DNA of 64,000 bases from Nyssa sinensis (taxonomy: Eukaryota > Streptophyta > Magnoliopsida > Cornales > Nyssaceae): positions 620,001 through 684,000 of the forward strand of contig CM018048.1 of the NCBI GenBank assembly GCA_008638375.1, given 5' to 3'. The translations under genes and the position numbers were made by a program. The notes beneath the pieces were generated by a model that did no database searches, was not told where the DNA came from, and worked only from the letters and a program-made list of their open reading frames with translations. Below are positions 11,644 to 22,163 of the stretch, piece by piece; position 1 is the first letter of the stretch, and each line of letters begins with the position of its first letter.

Positions 11644-13110
11644 GTTTGATCCCTGCCATCAATAAGAAGTAATTAATTAGTATGCTCCATGTGTATATGT
11701 TAACTCGTTTGCATTAAAGAATCCTTACCATTACTTCATATCAAATTATGAAAATTTTGAATGAATTTTCTTTGGATTAATAATTGGGATGCTAACAACA
11801 CATCACTTTTAAGTCAAAATATTACAACAAAATATATATCTAATAAGGATGTTGTGGAAGATAATAACTTATCTTTTTCGAGTATGAATATTTGATACGC
11901 AATTAGGCAAAAGTTATGCAGCCATCATTAAGAGATTTCATTAGTATTCTTGGAAACAGCTTCATGGAATTACTTAGGGTAGCCCTTAAGAAACCAAGCT
12001 TAAGATCAAATTTACATGTTTTTAGAAGTAAAGAATTGTAATTGTTCCCCCCCACCCCAAATAAGTTCTATACATGTCCATTTTTGAATCAAGTCTTGAA
12101 GCCCGACACCTAGATCTATAAAGTATTTCTTTTGTGAGAGAAAAAAAAAAAATCAGTCAACCCACATGTTTTAAATTAAAATTGAATGAATCTTTGCTCA
12201 TTTAAATTAGACATCACAAAATTTTATTCCAGAAAATCTCAGGCCAAAAGAACTACAAAAACCTAGTGAAAAATATTTTTAAAGTGACAACTAGGTTGCA
12301 GTAACATATCTTTTAGCAGCTATGGGTCATTTTCAAAAATTTACCAAAAATAAAATACTTGACCAATTAAAACAAGAATAATTTAAAATTAAAGATTAAA
12401 CATCATAGTTTGAGTTGCAACTAATGGTTTTGAAGAATAGTTTACCAATTAAATCATTTTTTGAGATAAAGTTAGATACAACGCAACTAGAACAGAATTT
12501 CAGTAATGAGCACTTGAGATTCCAAAATTCATAATTCAAGATATAATTAGAATATTGGCATGAACCAAGTAATTCAAAAAAATAGAAAAAAACTAGACGT
12601 CTGAGATTTTAATTTAAACTCAAATTTCATTGGATTTGAATTCAAATTAATTAAGTTGTGCCATTTCTAATATAACCCTATGTTATTGGAATTCTCGAAT
12701 GTTGTGAGTTTTCTGTAATTCATTTCATCTCTAAAACCCACAAACTTACGATTGTCGATATCATACATCCGTTTACTTCAAATACCAAGAAGCTCGTTAC
12801 AATATTCCATTAAGCTATCTAACTCATATTAATCATTCATTTAATTGTTCAACCTCTGCTAAATTAATTATTTGAATTTATTTATTTTTTCGGATTATTA
12901 CCTAAGTTATTTTATGGTAAGTTGGTCTCTCTAACAACAGTCTAAAATAAATCGAATGTTAAGTATTATCTTTATCTTCTCAAATTTAACTTGTCAGCTT
13001 TAAAATTTCACTATGCAAATATTTTGACAAGAGAGACGTAAATTTATAATCATTCGGTATATTTTCTTTTGTTCAACATAAAAAATTAAATGAAATAGAC
13101 AGATGTAAAA
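11644..13110. other. Non-coding 5' part of the CACTA element
   Basis: I find no recognisable coding sequence between the transposase start codon and the repeated segment at 13.1 kb. The sequence is AT-rich. As the upstream side of the transposase gene it would have held the promoter and leader. Confidence 0.5.
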
Positions 13111-13144
13111 ATTTATGAAGAGAAATTTAAAATACCTATGACGA

Positions 13145-13345
13145 AAAAGAGAACACAAAATGCGAGCAACGATTGGCGCAGATCTAACTCTTCGGATCCT
13201 TCTTCGTATAGCTGGTTCAAAGAGAGATCAGGGAGAGGTTCGCGAAAGAGAGAACACAAAATGCGAGCGACGATTGGTGCAGATCTAGCTCTTCGGATCC
13301 TTCTTCGTACAACTGGTTCAGAGAGAGGCATGCAAAAGAGAGAGA
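13145..13345. repeat. Tandem duplication, about 101-bp unit, inside the CACTA element
   Basis: 'gagaacacaaaatgcgagc' occurs at 13149 and 13250, with 'cagatctagctcttcggatc'-like and 'ctggttca' segments following at the same spacing. Two copies differ at a few positions. Open frames on both strands here follow from the GC-richer repeat and are not taken as genes. Confidence 0.8.
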
Positions 13346-13529
13346 TTGAGATGAGAGAGTTCAAAGGGAGGAGCGTGAAAGATAGAGAGATGAGAGAGAT
13401 CGATCTAAGAGAGGCGCGTGGGAAAAAGAGAGTAAATTTCACTTTTGCACCAAAAGAAGGATGTTGCCAATTCCCAATTGATCAGTAAAACGACATGATT
13501 TTCAATATTTTTCTATTTTTGACCCATTA

Positions 13530-13960
13530 AAACGTCAAAAACAGTAGCTTTCATTTTTTCGACGCATCACAACGTCGAAAACAGTAGCTATCAGGCCAAC
13601 ACAAATTCCAAAGCTAGGTAAATAGATCGGTAAAATGACATTATTTTAAATATTTTTATATTGCCGATGCATCACAACATCGAAAATAGTGACATCAATT
13701 GTTAGCGTCAATTTTTTTTTCTAACAAATTATTAAGTCGGTATAAATAACTTATTACCGATGCATAAAGTCGTCAGAAAAAATAACCACTTTCGACAATA
13801 CTTTTTCCGGTCAATATTGCTTCCGTTTTTTCAAAAATTTTTACTGTCGATAAAAAATTGAGTTGGTATTTTTCATTAAAACCCGACATTAACATTATTT
13901 TGTCCAAGATAATCGTTTTACCTATAATTTTTATTCTGACAACTGAGTTTGCGTCAAAAA
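13530..13960. repeat. CACTA subterminal repeat region, right
   Basis: Repeated 'gacgcatcacaacgtcgaaaa' type units and 'tcggta' / 'ttaccga' motifs mirror those at 7975-8365. They lie just inside the right terminal repeat. Confidence 0.7.
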
Positions 13961-14039
13961 ATGTGCAAATTCTTATAGTGTAATTTGAAAAGTCTATGAC
14001 TTTTTAATTTGTCTTAATCCAAGTCTAATGTTGTTGATG

Positions 14040-14640
14040 TGGCATCACCATTAAATCTAAAAGCCTCTTAAATATGGACTCGGACAATAAGTCAGTCTAA
14101 TTCATGACTAAATGTCCAGAAGTTTTTCAAATATAAGCCCAAACGAATAAGTCACTAAACCCATAAGCCTCTCAAATATGGAGTGAACTCAACATAATTA
14201 TAAATCACCAACCAAGTAAACCACAAATCCAAAAGCCACTCAACATAATTATAAATCACCTACCAACTAAACCACAAACCTAGAAGCCTCTTAAATATAA
14301 ACTCGGACAAATAAGTCAGCCTAATCCTGAACTCAACATAATTATGAATCACCAACCAACTAAACCACAAACCCAGAAGCCTCTCAAATATGGACCCGAA
14401 CGAATAAGTTAGCTTAATTCATGATTGAACGAAAATAATACTCACAACCTTCTAATGAAGATAAATCACCGACCGACTAAACCACAAACTTAGAAGTCTC
14501 TCAAATATGGACTCGGACGAATAAGTCAGCCTAATTCATGATTGAATGAAAATAATACTCACAACTTCTAATGAAGGGAGTGAGAGTTGAACCCATAGCC
14601 TCCGCCTAATGAAGAATTCATGGTGGTCAACTGCATTAGC
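14040..14640 (-). repeat. Tandem array attached to a SINE-like sequence
   Basis: Degenerate copies of 'agaagcctctcaaatatgga' with 'aatcaccaaccaactaaacc' recur about seven times at 50-110 bp spacing between 14060 and 14510. On the minus strand the right end reads 'ggctaatgcagttgacc' then, about 40 bases on, 'gggttcaactctcac', which resemble pol III A and B boxes. A related single-copy sequence lies at 45100-45345 in the opposite orientation. A tRNA-derived SINE whose body has expanded in tandem is my reading; it is not proven. Confidence 0.5.
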
Positions 14641-14939
14641 CCCAATTAGTTTATTATTTTCTTCTTATTAACAAATTTATCTCATCTTATTGTACCACGA
14701 CCATGCCACCCCTCCCCAATTACTCTATAGTCGCCACTCTTGTGCACCACTGATAAGAAAATGCCATCGCTGCCGGTCAAACTTCTCCATCCTCTATCAC
14801 CGATGACCACCATGATCAGATTTTCATAACTTGCAATCAAACACCATGGCCACACCACCCTCCATCGTCAATGGCCACCATGACCTGTTCGTGGCCAAAG
14901 TAGAACCAGATTAAGGTTGTTCAAGTATTAGGGATTTCG

Positions 14940-15830
14940 CTTACACTATTTCAGTGATTATACATTAAAACTTTCAATAATTTTTAAATTTTAAATTTTA
15001 TTCATAATTTTATCAATTATATACTAAAAAATTCAATAATTTTTTTCAATTTCTCATTCTAAAAGAAATCAAAAACGGTTAAAATAATTCATTCAATATA
15101 ATTTAATTTTGAAAATTTGTTAAAGGTTAACAAGTTTTTGTAAAATAATAATATTTGTAAAAAATTCCTACTAATCTAATGATAGATAACTAAATATTAA
15201 ATTTAAGCTTGGGTTTCTCAAGTCCAATTCTAATTTAAATCAAACTTAAATTCTTTTATCCAAACTCATTTCAAAATATAAAAAATAAAATTCAAACTTT
15301 AAAAAATTGGATGAAACACGAGTTAGGCCTGGATTGACCCGTTTAAGTTGCACCCTAACCACTTGTGCACAAAAACTAGGGATGCAACTTGGTCAGACTA
15401 ACCCGAACCCAACCCAAGTCTGGCCCGAATATGTTAGGGCCTGGGTTTCATTTTTTACACTTTGGGTTGAGCTTGGACAAAAAAAATTAAAATCCGATCC
15501 AAAGTAGGGTTGAGACTTTGAAAATACGAGTCCAACCCAATTTCAATGTTTTATATATTATATTTTTTATACTTTAATTATCTATCATTAGATTAATAAA
15601 AAATTCTTACAAAAAATACTATTTACATTTTTATAAATTCAAAAACTTGTTGATATTTAACATTTTTTCAAAATTAAATTATGTTAAAAGAATTATTTTA
15701 ATATGTTTTGTTTCTTTTATAATGAGAAATTGAGAGAAATTATTAAAATTTTTAGTGTATAATCAAAATAAGAAAAAATATAACAATTTATTAAAAAAAT
15801 CATGAATAATCTGGTTCAGACCGGACTCGA
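14940..15830. repeat. Large imperfect inverted repeat, arms about 250 bp
   Basis: The segment at about 14950-15205 matches the reverse complement of about 15550-15825. Paired landmarks include 'tttctcattctaaaagaaa' with the complement of 'tttcttttataatgagaaa', and 'ctaatctaatgatagataa' with the complement of 'ttatctatcattagattaa'. The loop holds 'cccgaacccaacccaagtct'-type sequence that recurs in altered form near 15830. It may be a foldback or MITE-type element. No clean target duplication was found. Confidence 0.65.
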
Positions 15831-15982
15831 GTTGAACCCGATAATAATAAATTCTAATTCGGGTTAGGATTGAGTTGGATTGTTCGAAACTCAATGTCAA
15901 ATACAGGCCGAGCTCGGGTTAAATAATTTAAAACTTCAACTAAATTTAGACATGACACAATTCGAACCAGGTCGTCCGAATT

Positions 15983-16910
15983 ACAGGCATAACAAAAGGG
16001 GGCAATTAAAATTCAGTCAAAATTTTAGCTTATATTCAAGATTCGGTATATTCAGAGTTCAATTTGAGAAAAAGTCATGCTTTGTACCTAAATTAGAAAA
16101 AGATTATAAATATTAAAAATACATCAACTTTTTCTATTTGACATTTTATAAGACAAAAATACATTTTCAAAGCTCTGCCTTTATTTTACTCAAGTGATTC
16201 CCCTAACCCTAACCCAAGCTCTGTCCAAACTTTGTTGTCGCACCATCCCATTAACCAACCAAAGTCATCGTCGTCGTCTTGCCCTCGCTATCGTCGTCTC
16301 TGTCGCCTCTCCTCGTTGTCATTATCGATCTCGCCTCCAACTGGTAAGTCGTTTTCTCCCCCTCTTTTGCTATTAGCTTCTATCCCCTTTCTTATTCACT
16401 CGCACAAATAAAAACTTATGTATTTCTTATACTATTTTTTTGACCTTCCATGAAAAAGAAAATGAGTGAGAAAGGGGATAGAAGCCAATGGCAAGAGAGG
16501 AGAGAACGACTTACTTGTTGGAGATGAGATCGATGGCTACGGCGAGGCAATAATGATGACAAGGGCAAGGCAAGGCGAGGGCAAGATGACAGTGATGACC
16601 AGACGACGACAACGACGAGGTGAGGACAACAACGAGGTGACGACAACGAGGATTGGTTAATGAGATGGTGCGATGACGATCTTTAGATAGAGTTTCGATT
16701 AGGGTTAAAGAAATCATTTGGATAAAATATGGGTAGAGCTTTGAAATAATGTTTTTATCTTAAAAAATTTCAAATAAAAAAATTGATGTATTTATAATTT
16801 ATTTTAATTTAGATACAAAATATATTTTTTTTTTCAAATTAAACTCCGAATATAATCTTAAATATAAACCAAAACTTGATTGAATTTTAATTGACCTAAC
16901 AGAAGCCTGT
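15983..16910. repeat. Long inverted repeat, arms over 400 bp with a short loop
   Basis: The arms at about 15983-16395 and 16450-16910 are reverse complements with modest divergence and gaps. Matching pairs include 'ggcaattaaaattca' at 16000 with its complement near 16885, 'tcgcaccatcccattaacca' at 16239 with its complement near 16670, and 'cttctatcccctttct' at 16378 with its complement near 16475. The loop is about 50 bp. The inner arms are GC-rich with (CGT)-type runs and a 'ctggtaagtcgtt' sequence resembling a splice donor. The short open frames in both arms mirror each other, so they follow from the repeat. It could be a MULE-like or foldback element, or an inverted duplication of a leader exon. 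Confidence 0.8.
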
Positions 16911-17236
16911 CCATGCCGATTTAACATACCTCGATCCGGGAGGCCACTGCGTACGAGGGACCACGTGACTGGCAGCTCAAAAATATCTAATGTACAGTAA
17001 ATGATGACAACGTGTAGGGATACCTTGACCACACCCACGCCCACTCTTAAAAGTCTCAAGCTTTCACACGCATCCATCGTCTTAAATACTAAGGTACGTC
17101 GGTGGCATGCAAGCTGGAACTTCAGCACTAGCTTTGGCTATTCTTAAATTTACAAAATTACCCTTATCTATTTCCAACATAAAAATGTGTGCCCCCGAAC
17201 CAAATTGGTATAAGTAGTTATGCTGATTAAAAAAAT
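16911..17236. other. Intergenic stretch between repeats
   Basis: Unique-looking sequence, GC-richer around 16930-17110, with no gene that I can support. Confidence 0.5.
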
Positions 17237-17805
17237 TTAAAATAAATTACACTGATTATTTTTTATGATAATTATAATATTTTTTTTAAAATTCTTAAAA
17301 TTATATTTAATTTTCTTTATTTGATTACTCTTGATGATAGTTATAATAAATTTTTTTAAAGTTTTTAAAATTACACTAATTTTCTTTATTTTATCTAATA
17401 ATATATAAATATTTTCTTCAATAATTTTTTTTTAAATGATAAAACCGTCCCATAGATATATTCAATTTTGACCAATTTTCTTAATTTTTTAAATATTTTA
17501 TTGAAAAATAAATTTAAGGTAAATAAATTATTTTTATTTTATATAAAAATTAATCTAAGGTTTTTATCAATATTTATTTGAAAATTAAAAAAAAAATTGG
17601 TCAAAATTTAAAATTTTGAAAAAAAAAAAAAGGAAAATAGTAGTTTTGTCATTTTGAATTAAAAAAAATTGACTGGAATGGAGTATTTATATATTGTCAC
17701 GTAAAGTAAGAGATGTTAATGTAATTTCAGAAAACTCAAGAGAGGTTAGTGTAATTATCAAAAATTTCAAAGGAAGTCAATGTAATTTATCTAAAATTTT
17801 ATCAA
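17237..17805. repeat. MITE-like AT-rich element, copy 2
   Basis: The left end 'aaataaattacactgatta' and right end 'gaagtcaatgtaatttatc' are inverted versions of each other. The centre holds the 'agttttgtcattttgaatt' core shared with the copies at 1-455, 30292-30765 and 45635-46110. Non-coding. Confidence 0.65.
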
Positions 17806-20592
17806 AAATATTTACACAAATGACCTGATAGTGTTATATTAATTATATATCATATCATAATGTAATATGAAATCAATTTAATACTATCAATTCATGTGTA
17901 AATATTTTCAATACAAAAAAAAATAAAAATTGACAAGCATAGTATTATTGAATTGGATTACATGGACTTATATTGATGGATAATGCTTAGACTTTTTAAA
18001 ATATACTTTTAGTGTAATTTCTTTTTTCAAATGACCCCCATAGAATTTTACTATAAAATATATATTACATCGTGATTTAATATAAAATATATATATAACT
18101 ATGTCACATTATTTGATAATTTTTTTATTGGAAAACAGTTTTTAAAATAATTTTTTACATTTCCCCAAAAAATAATGAAAAGACTAATAAAATATATATT
18201 TTATAAGATTGTTTTTTTTTTGTTTAAATAAGTAGGAGTAGTGTTTGATTTATTTCATTTTTAAGAGATAAGTATTAAATGTACTTTTGTTTTTTTATCA
18301 AAAAAAATTTAGAAAAATATTTTTATTTTTACATTTGTATTTGTAAAAATTGTCTCCAAAAAATGCAGTTCAGATTCTTATATTTATTTTACTATTTTAA
18401 ATATACATTTTGTACATCTATAAAAACAGTTCTAAACAACCACTAAAAATATCCAATGGAAATTACACTTAACAAATAGTGTAAACAATTTAAGACATTT
18501 CCTCAAGCAACTGTAAGATATGAGAATTCATAAATGCTATGATTTCATTTTATATGTTGACTATTTTGAAATATTGAATAATATTTTGAAGAGCTTAAAG
18601 ATGAGACTCTGAAGAATTCAAAAATGCTATGATTTCATACTCTACAATAACAATTTTCTCATCATTTGGTCATTAGTGGTAATAAAGAAAGGCAAAATAT
18701 ATTAAAGTCTCACCTAATCTTATTTATAAATATTTCATACTTATCTCATTAAAAACGGAATAGAATAAGAAAGAATTATAATTTATCGATATATTTTTCA
18801 AAATAAATGGAAAGAAAACAAAAGATAAAACATAAATCATGGATCAGCTAAGCCTTCTCAGTATATTAGATAAACTCCGTTATACTTTACCTAGAGTTTT
18901 ATAAATTTAATTAACTCAATTTTTTTTTATGATCCTTCAGTCGCGTGATCGGTTGTAAGCTTGAGAGCACATGCAAACTTTCTTATTCACATGTATCGGT
19001 TAAATCTAAAGGAGGTGGTCTGAAGGAGTGTCATTACTTTTGTTAAATATTGAACCCATGATCGATACTTTGCAAGACATTTACTATTTGATTCACTGTT
19101 CCTTAGCTACCCCTTGGGGTTTAATCAACTCAAATATTATTATAACGCTTCTCTAATCTTGTTGGATGAATTTCAACACAGTCATTGTTACTATTTCCTA
19201 ATCAATGTCACATTTTGCTTAAATTCTGTAAGCAGGAGTGCTTCTAGCTTCCTCAACTTTCACAGGGTGAAGCCCGTTACAAGGATTTCTCAACCAAGCA
19301 AACGTGGAGTGAGGACCTTCACATGATTGCAATAGCATTTTCGTTTGGCACGCATTACAAGAATTTAACTATAGATAAATGAAAATTTAACTTTTAAACC
19401 ACTTAACACTTAAAATATCTTAAACCTACATTGTCATTGGCTCCAATTAGGTAAGAGAATTTCTTTTTATTTACGTATGTCTTATAATTTTAATGTGCTA
19501 TATATGCACGTATATATATATATATTATATGTCTTTAGTTTTAACTTAAATTTTTATTTAGGTATGTGTTATAATTTTAATGTGCCATATATGCAAGCAC
19601 ATGTATATTATTTATCTATTTAGTTTTAAATTAAAAAATTAAATAAAATTAAAAAGTATATGTGCATTACATATGTGACAGACTGGTTAAGACACGTACT
19701 CAATTAAGAAGAAATTCCTCATACTACGTTTGGAGTTAAGTATTGTCTAATAATTTAATTATTTAATTTCAATTATAAAGTTAAAGATCCGGCTTAGAGT
19801 TAAGAGGAATAAATAAATTATACATCTCTCTAATAGAAGAGTAAAAGAACAACTCATAATCTCTCCTTTGTGACAAGTCATGGTTAGTCCCAGTTGACCT
19901 GATATTTTTAAGTTCATGCAATTTTCAAAAATATCACCCGATGTTATATTATATTAAAAATATAAATAGAGATAAAAATCAGGGTACAAAACATTATTGA
20001 AATCTTCTCTAATGAAATACATCATTTTCTTGGTGCCAAATTCTATTTTGGCACTGAACAGCTTCAAAGCACTATAAACTAAAACAGTGTATCAAACTTT
20101 TTTTTTTTCATTAATAGATAATAAATAATAAAATAACAAAAATCACTACTTTGATTACAGTACCAAATCTCAAAAATGACAAATTGAAATAATAAATTTG
20201 CATATACAATAAATAATAAAGAACAAGTCAGAGCAACTCCAAAACTGAATGTAACAACAAAGTCATCCACTTTAATTATTACTTTAGCTTTTATTGAAGT
20301 ATTTTTAGCCTCCAAGAGGCTCCAATAAAAGAGCTATCACTAAATCTTAAATAAATTCGGTTCATGAAAAATGACCAACTGGATCTGTTTATGAATCCTA
20401 AGAAAAGAGAAAGAGAGGGGAAATAAAAATTAGTTGGAAAAGAAAAAAAGAAGTTAGTTGGTGAGAAGAGAGAAAAAATTATATTAAAATATAAAATAAA
20501 TACTCCTTTTAGATATTGTTATTAGAGTAATGTAGATTGTTTAGAGTCATTGATGTATGCATAAAACTAGACCAAAATTCAAATAAATTTTT
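17806..20592. other. AT-rich intergenic region
   Basis: No gene is supportable. A local direct repeat of about 80 bp sits near 19480 and 19560 ('ataattttaatgtgctatat' / 'ataattttaatgtgccatat'). Open frames at 19114-19326 (+) and 20079-20315 (-) are short, lack recognisable motifs and have AT-driven codon use. Confidence 0.55.
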
Positions 20593-21050
20593 GGATAAAT
20601 TACATTGACTTTCCCTAAAGTTTAATGATATTACAGACAAACCCTTATAATTTGATAAATAACACTGATCTCCCTTATCAATGATCGTCGAAAAACGGAA
20701 TTAACTGGCATAGTAAAATTACTTTACTACTCATTCATTAAAAAAAAATCTATCCTCCCTTTCTTTCCTCAAAAAGCGATCTCTCTGCAATTCTCTCCCT
20801 CTCTCAACTCCTCCCCTACCTAATTTATCTAATTTTTGGATAAATTGTATTGATCTCTCCTGATGTTTAACGATACTATAGATAGATTCCTGTAGTTTGA
20901 AAAATAACATTGATCTCTCTTGCCAGTAATTATCGAAAAATATAATTAATTGACATAATAAAAATACTTTACTACCCATTCATTAAAAAAAATCTATCCT
21001 CCCTTTCTTCTCTCAAAAAACGATCTCTCTGCAATTCTCTCCCTTTCTCA
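20593..21050. repeat. Tandem duplication, about 245-bp unit, related to the MITE end
   Basis: 'ggataaattacattgact' at 20593 and 'ggataaattgtattgatct' at 20838 start two similar units. Both continue through 'taatgatattacag'/'taacgatactatag' and 'cattcattaaaaaaaatct' to 'cgatctctctgcaattctct'. The first bases resemble the terminal sequence of the MITE family described at 17237. Non-coding. Confidence 0.8.
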
Positions 21051-21939
21051 ACTACAGTCTACTCCCGTATCAACCCTCATTTGTCCACTCCACCAAGCAC
21101 CATTGCTACCCGTCGTCACCCACCATAGCCACTCACCACAAGACACTCACTATCGGCCATCCTCTATACAAAGTACAAAACCTAACAATATCACCTACAA
21201 TCACATGCAATCGATGACTAAAACTTAGCCCACCAACGAGTCATCACCCCAGACCACCATCGCCATCGTTGAAATTAGTGGTGGCGACCACCTCAGGTGT
21301 TTCTAGACAATGCATGGCGACTAGGGGAGTCGTGGGCATGGTAGTGGCTGTGGATGTTTGAATTGATTTGATTAGAGAAAAATTATGTGTATATAAGGTA
21401 GGTTTTTAATTTTTATATATTATACACACACATGTATATATATATATATATATATATATAAGAAATTAATAAAGCTAGTATTTCAAACCCACTCCAGAAT
21501 GAGATTTCTGTTGTAATTTGTGGTTGGACTTAAATTGATTTGGTAGACAATGTGATGTTATTATAATGTTATTATAAACTTGAAATTATATATGACATAA
21601 TATTTTAACTATTTAATAGTAATTTAAAAATTAATGATCAAATAATTAAAATAAACAAATATTAATATTAAAATAATCTAATATTTAGAATATATTTCAA
21701 ACAACCCGTCTAATATGAGTTGGAGTGTGCGGTGGGATGGGGATGATAACGTGAAATGACGTTCTGATGGAATAAGCTGAAGGACGGCCCATGTTAACAA
21801 TGTGTTGTTGGTCTCATCCTAATATTTCTCTTCCATGGAGCCAGGATAGCTCAAAAACACATCGTTATGGTCTCTAAACTGCATACTTACAGTACTGATG
21901 GCACCATGATCAAATGAGACGGTACTTTTAGCTTTCTTC
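21051..21939 (+). other. Upstream region of the MCTP gene
   Basis: No gene here. The region includes a (CA)/(TA) microsatellite at about 21420-21460. The right part, 21700-21940, would hold the MCTP promoter, but I see no convincing TATA box at a useful spacing. Confidence 0.4.
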
Positions 21940-22163
21940 ATTTTCGAAGCAAGCTCTCTTCCCTCTTTCTACTTCTCTAGACGGCTAAGCTCTCTCAGTA
22001 ACTCTGTTTTGGCTGCACGTGCCGTGCGACTGCTCACATCTCTCTCATCTAACTGTCATATTTTGATGCTTTCTTGGTCAGGACTCAGGACGGCGCTGCG
22101 AACTTGAGATCTCTCGCAAGCTCTTGAAAATGGTGAAACTCTCAAGATTTTAAGCTAAAACAG
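21940..22163 (+). promoter_or_regulatory. Predicted 5' leader exon of the MCTP gene, with two short uORFs
   Basis: A C/T-rich, GC-richer stretch ('ttccctctttctacttctct') typical of plant 5' leaders ends in a good donor, AAACAG|GTAAAC, at 22163/22164. A matching acceptor, TTTTCAG, is at 25641, 64 bases before the MCTP start codon. The leader contains two upstream ORFs: ATG at 22066 with stop ending 22107 (13 codons) and ATG at 22130 with stop ending 22153 (7 codons). The transcription start is not determined, and the exon is predicted without transcript data. Confidence 0.5.

Larger units (their letters stand above)
7954..13980 (-). mobile_element. CACTA (En/Spm) DNA transposon, degenerate
   Basis: The element starts CACTACAATACAAAGC and ends TTCTTATAGTG, so both ends read CACTA inward, and it is flanked by TAA on each side. 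Both subterminal regions carry many short repeats of the TTTCCGAC / TCGGTA type. Remnants of a TNP2-type transposase (about 11643 down to 9690) and of a transposase_24-type second protein (about 9245 to 8840) both read on the minus strand, so the element's 5' end is at 13980. Stops and frameshifts run through both genes, so it is not autonomous now, though its ends might still be recognised in trans. The length (6027 bp) is at the short end for an autonomous plant CACTA, consistent with internal loss. Confidence 0.9.

Noticed and set aside
13113..13488. Overlapping plus and minus open frames of over 100 codons near 13.1-13.5 kb
   Set aside because: They arise from a tandemly duplicated purine-rich segment inside the CACTA element and match no protein family.
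16194..16717. Paired short ORFs that both begin like MIxLTL and could suggest a gene pair
   Set aside because: They are mirror images caused by the inverted repeat arms and contain no domain.
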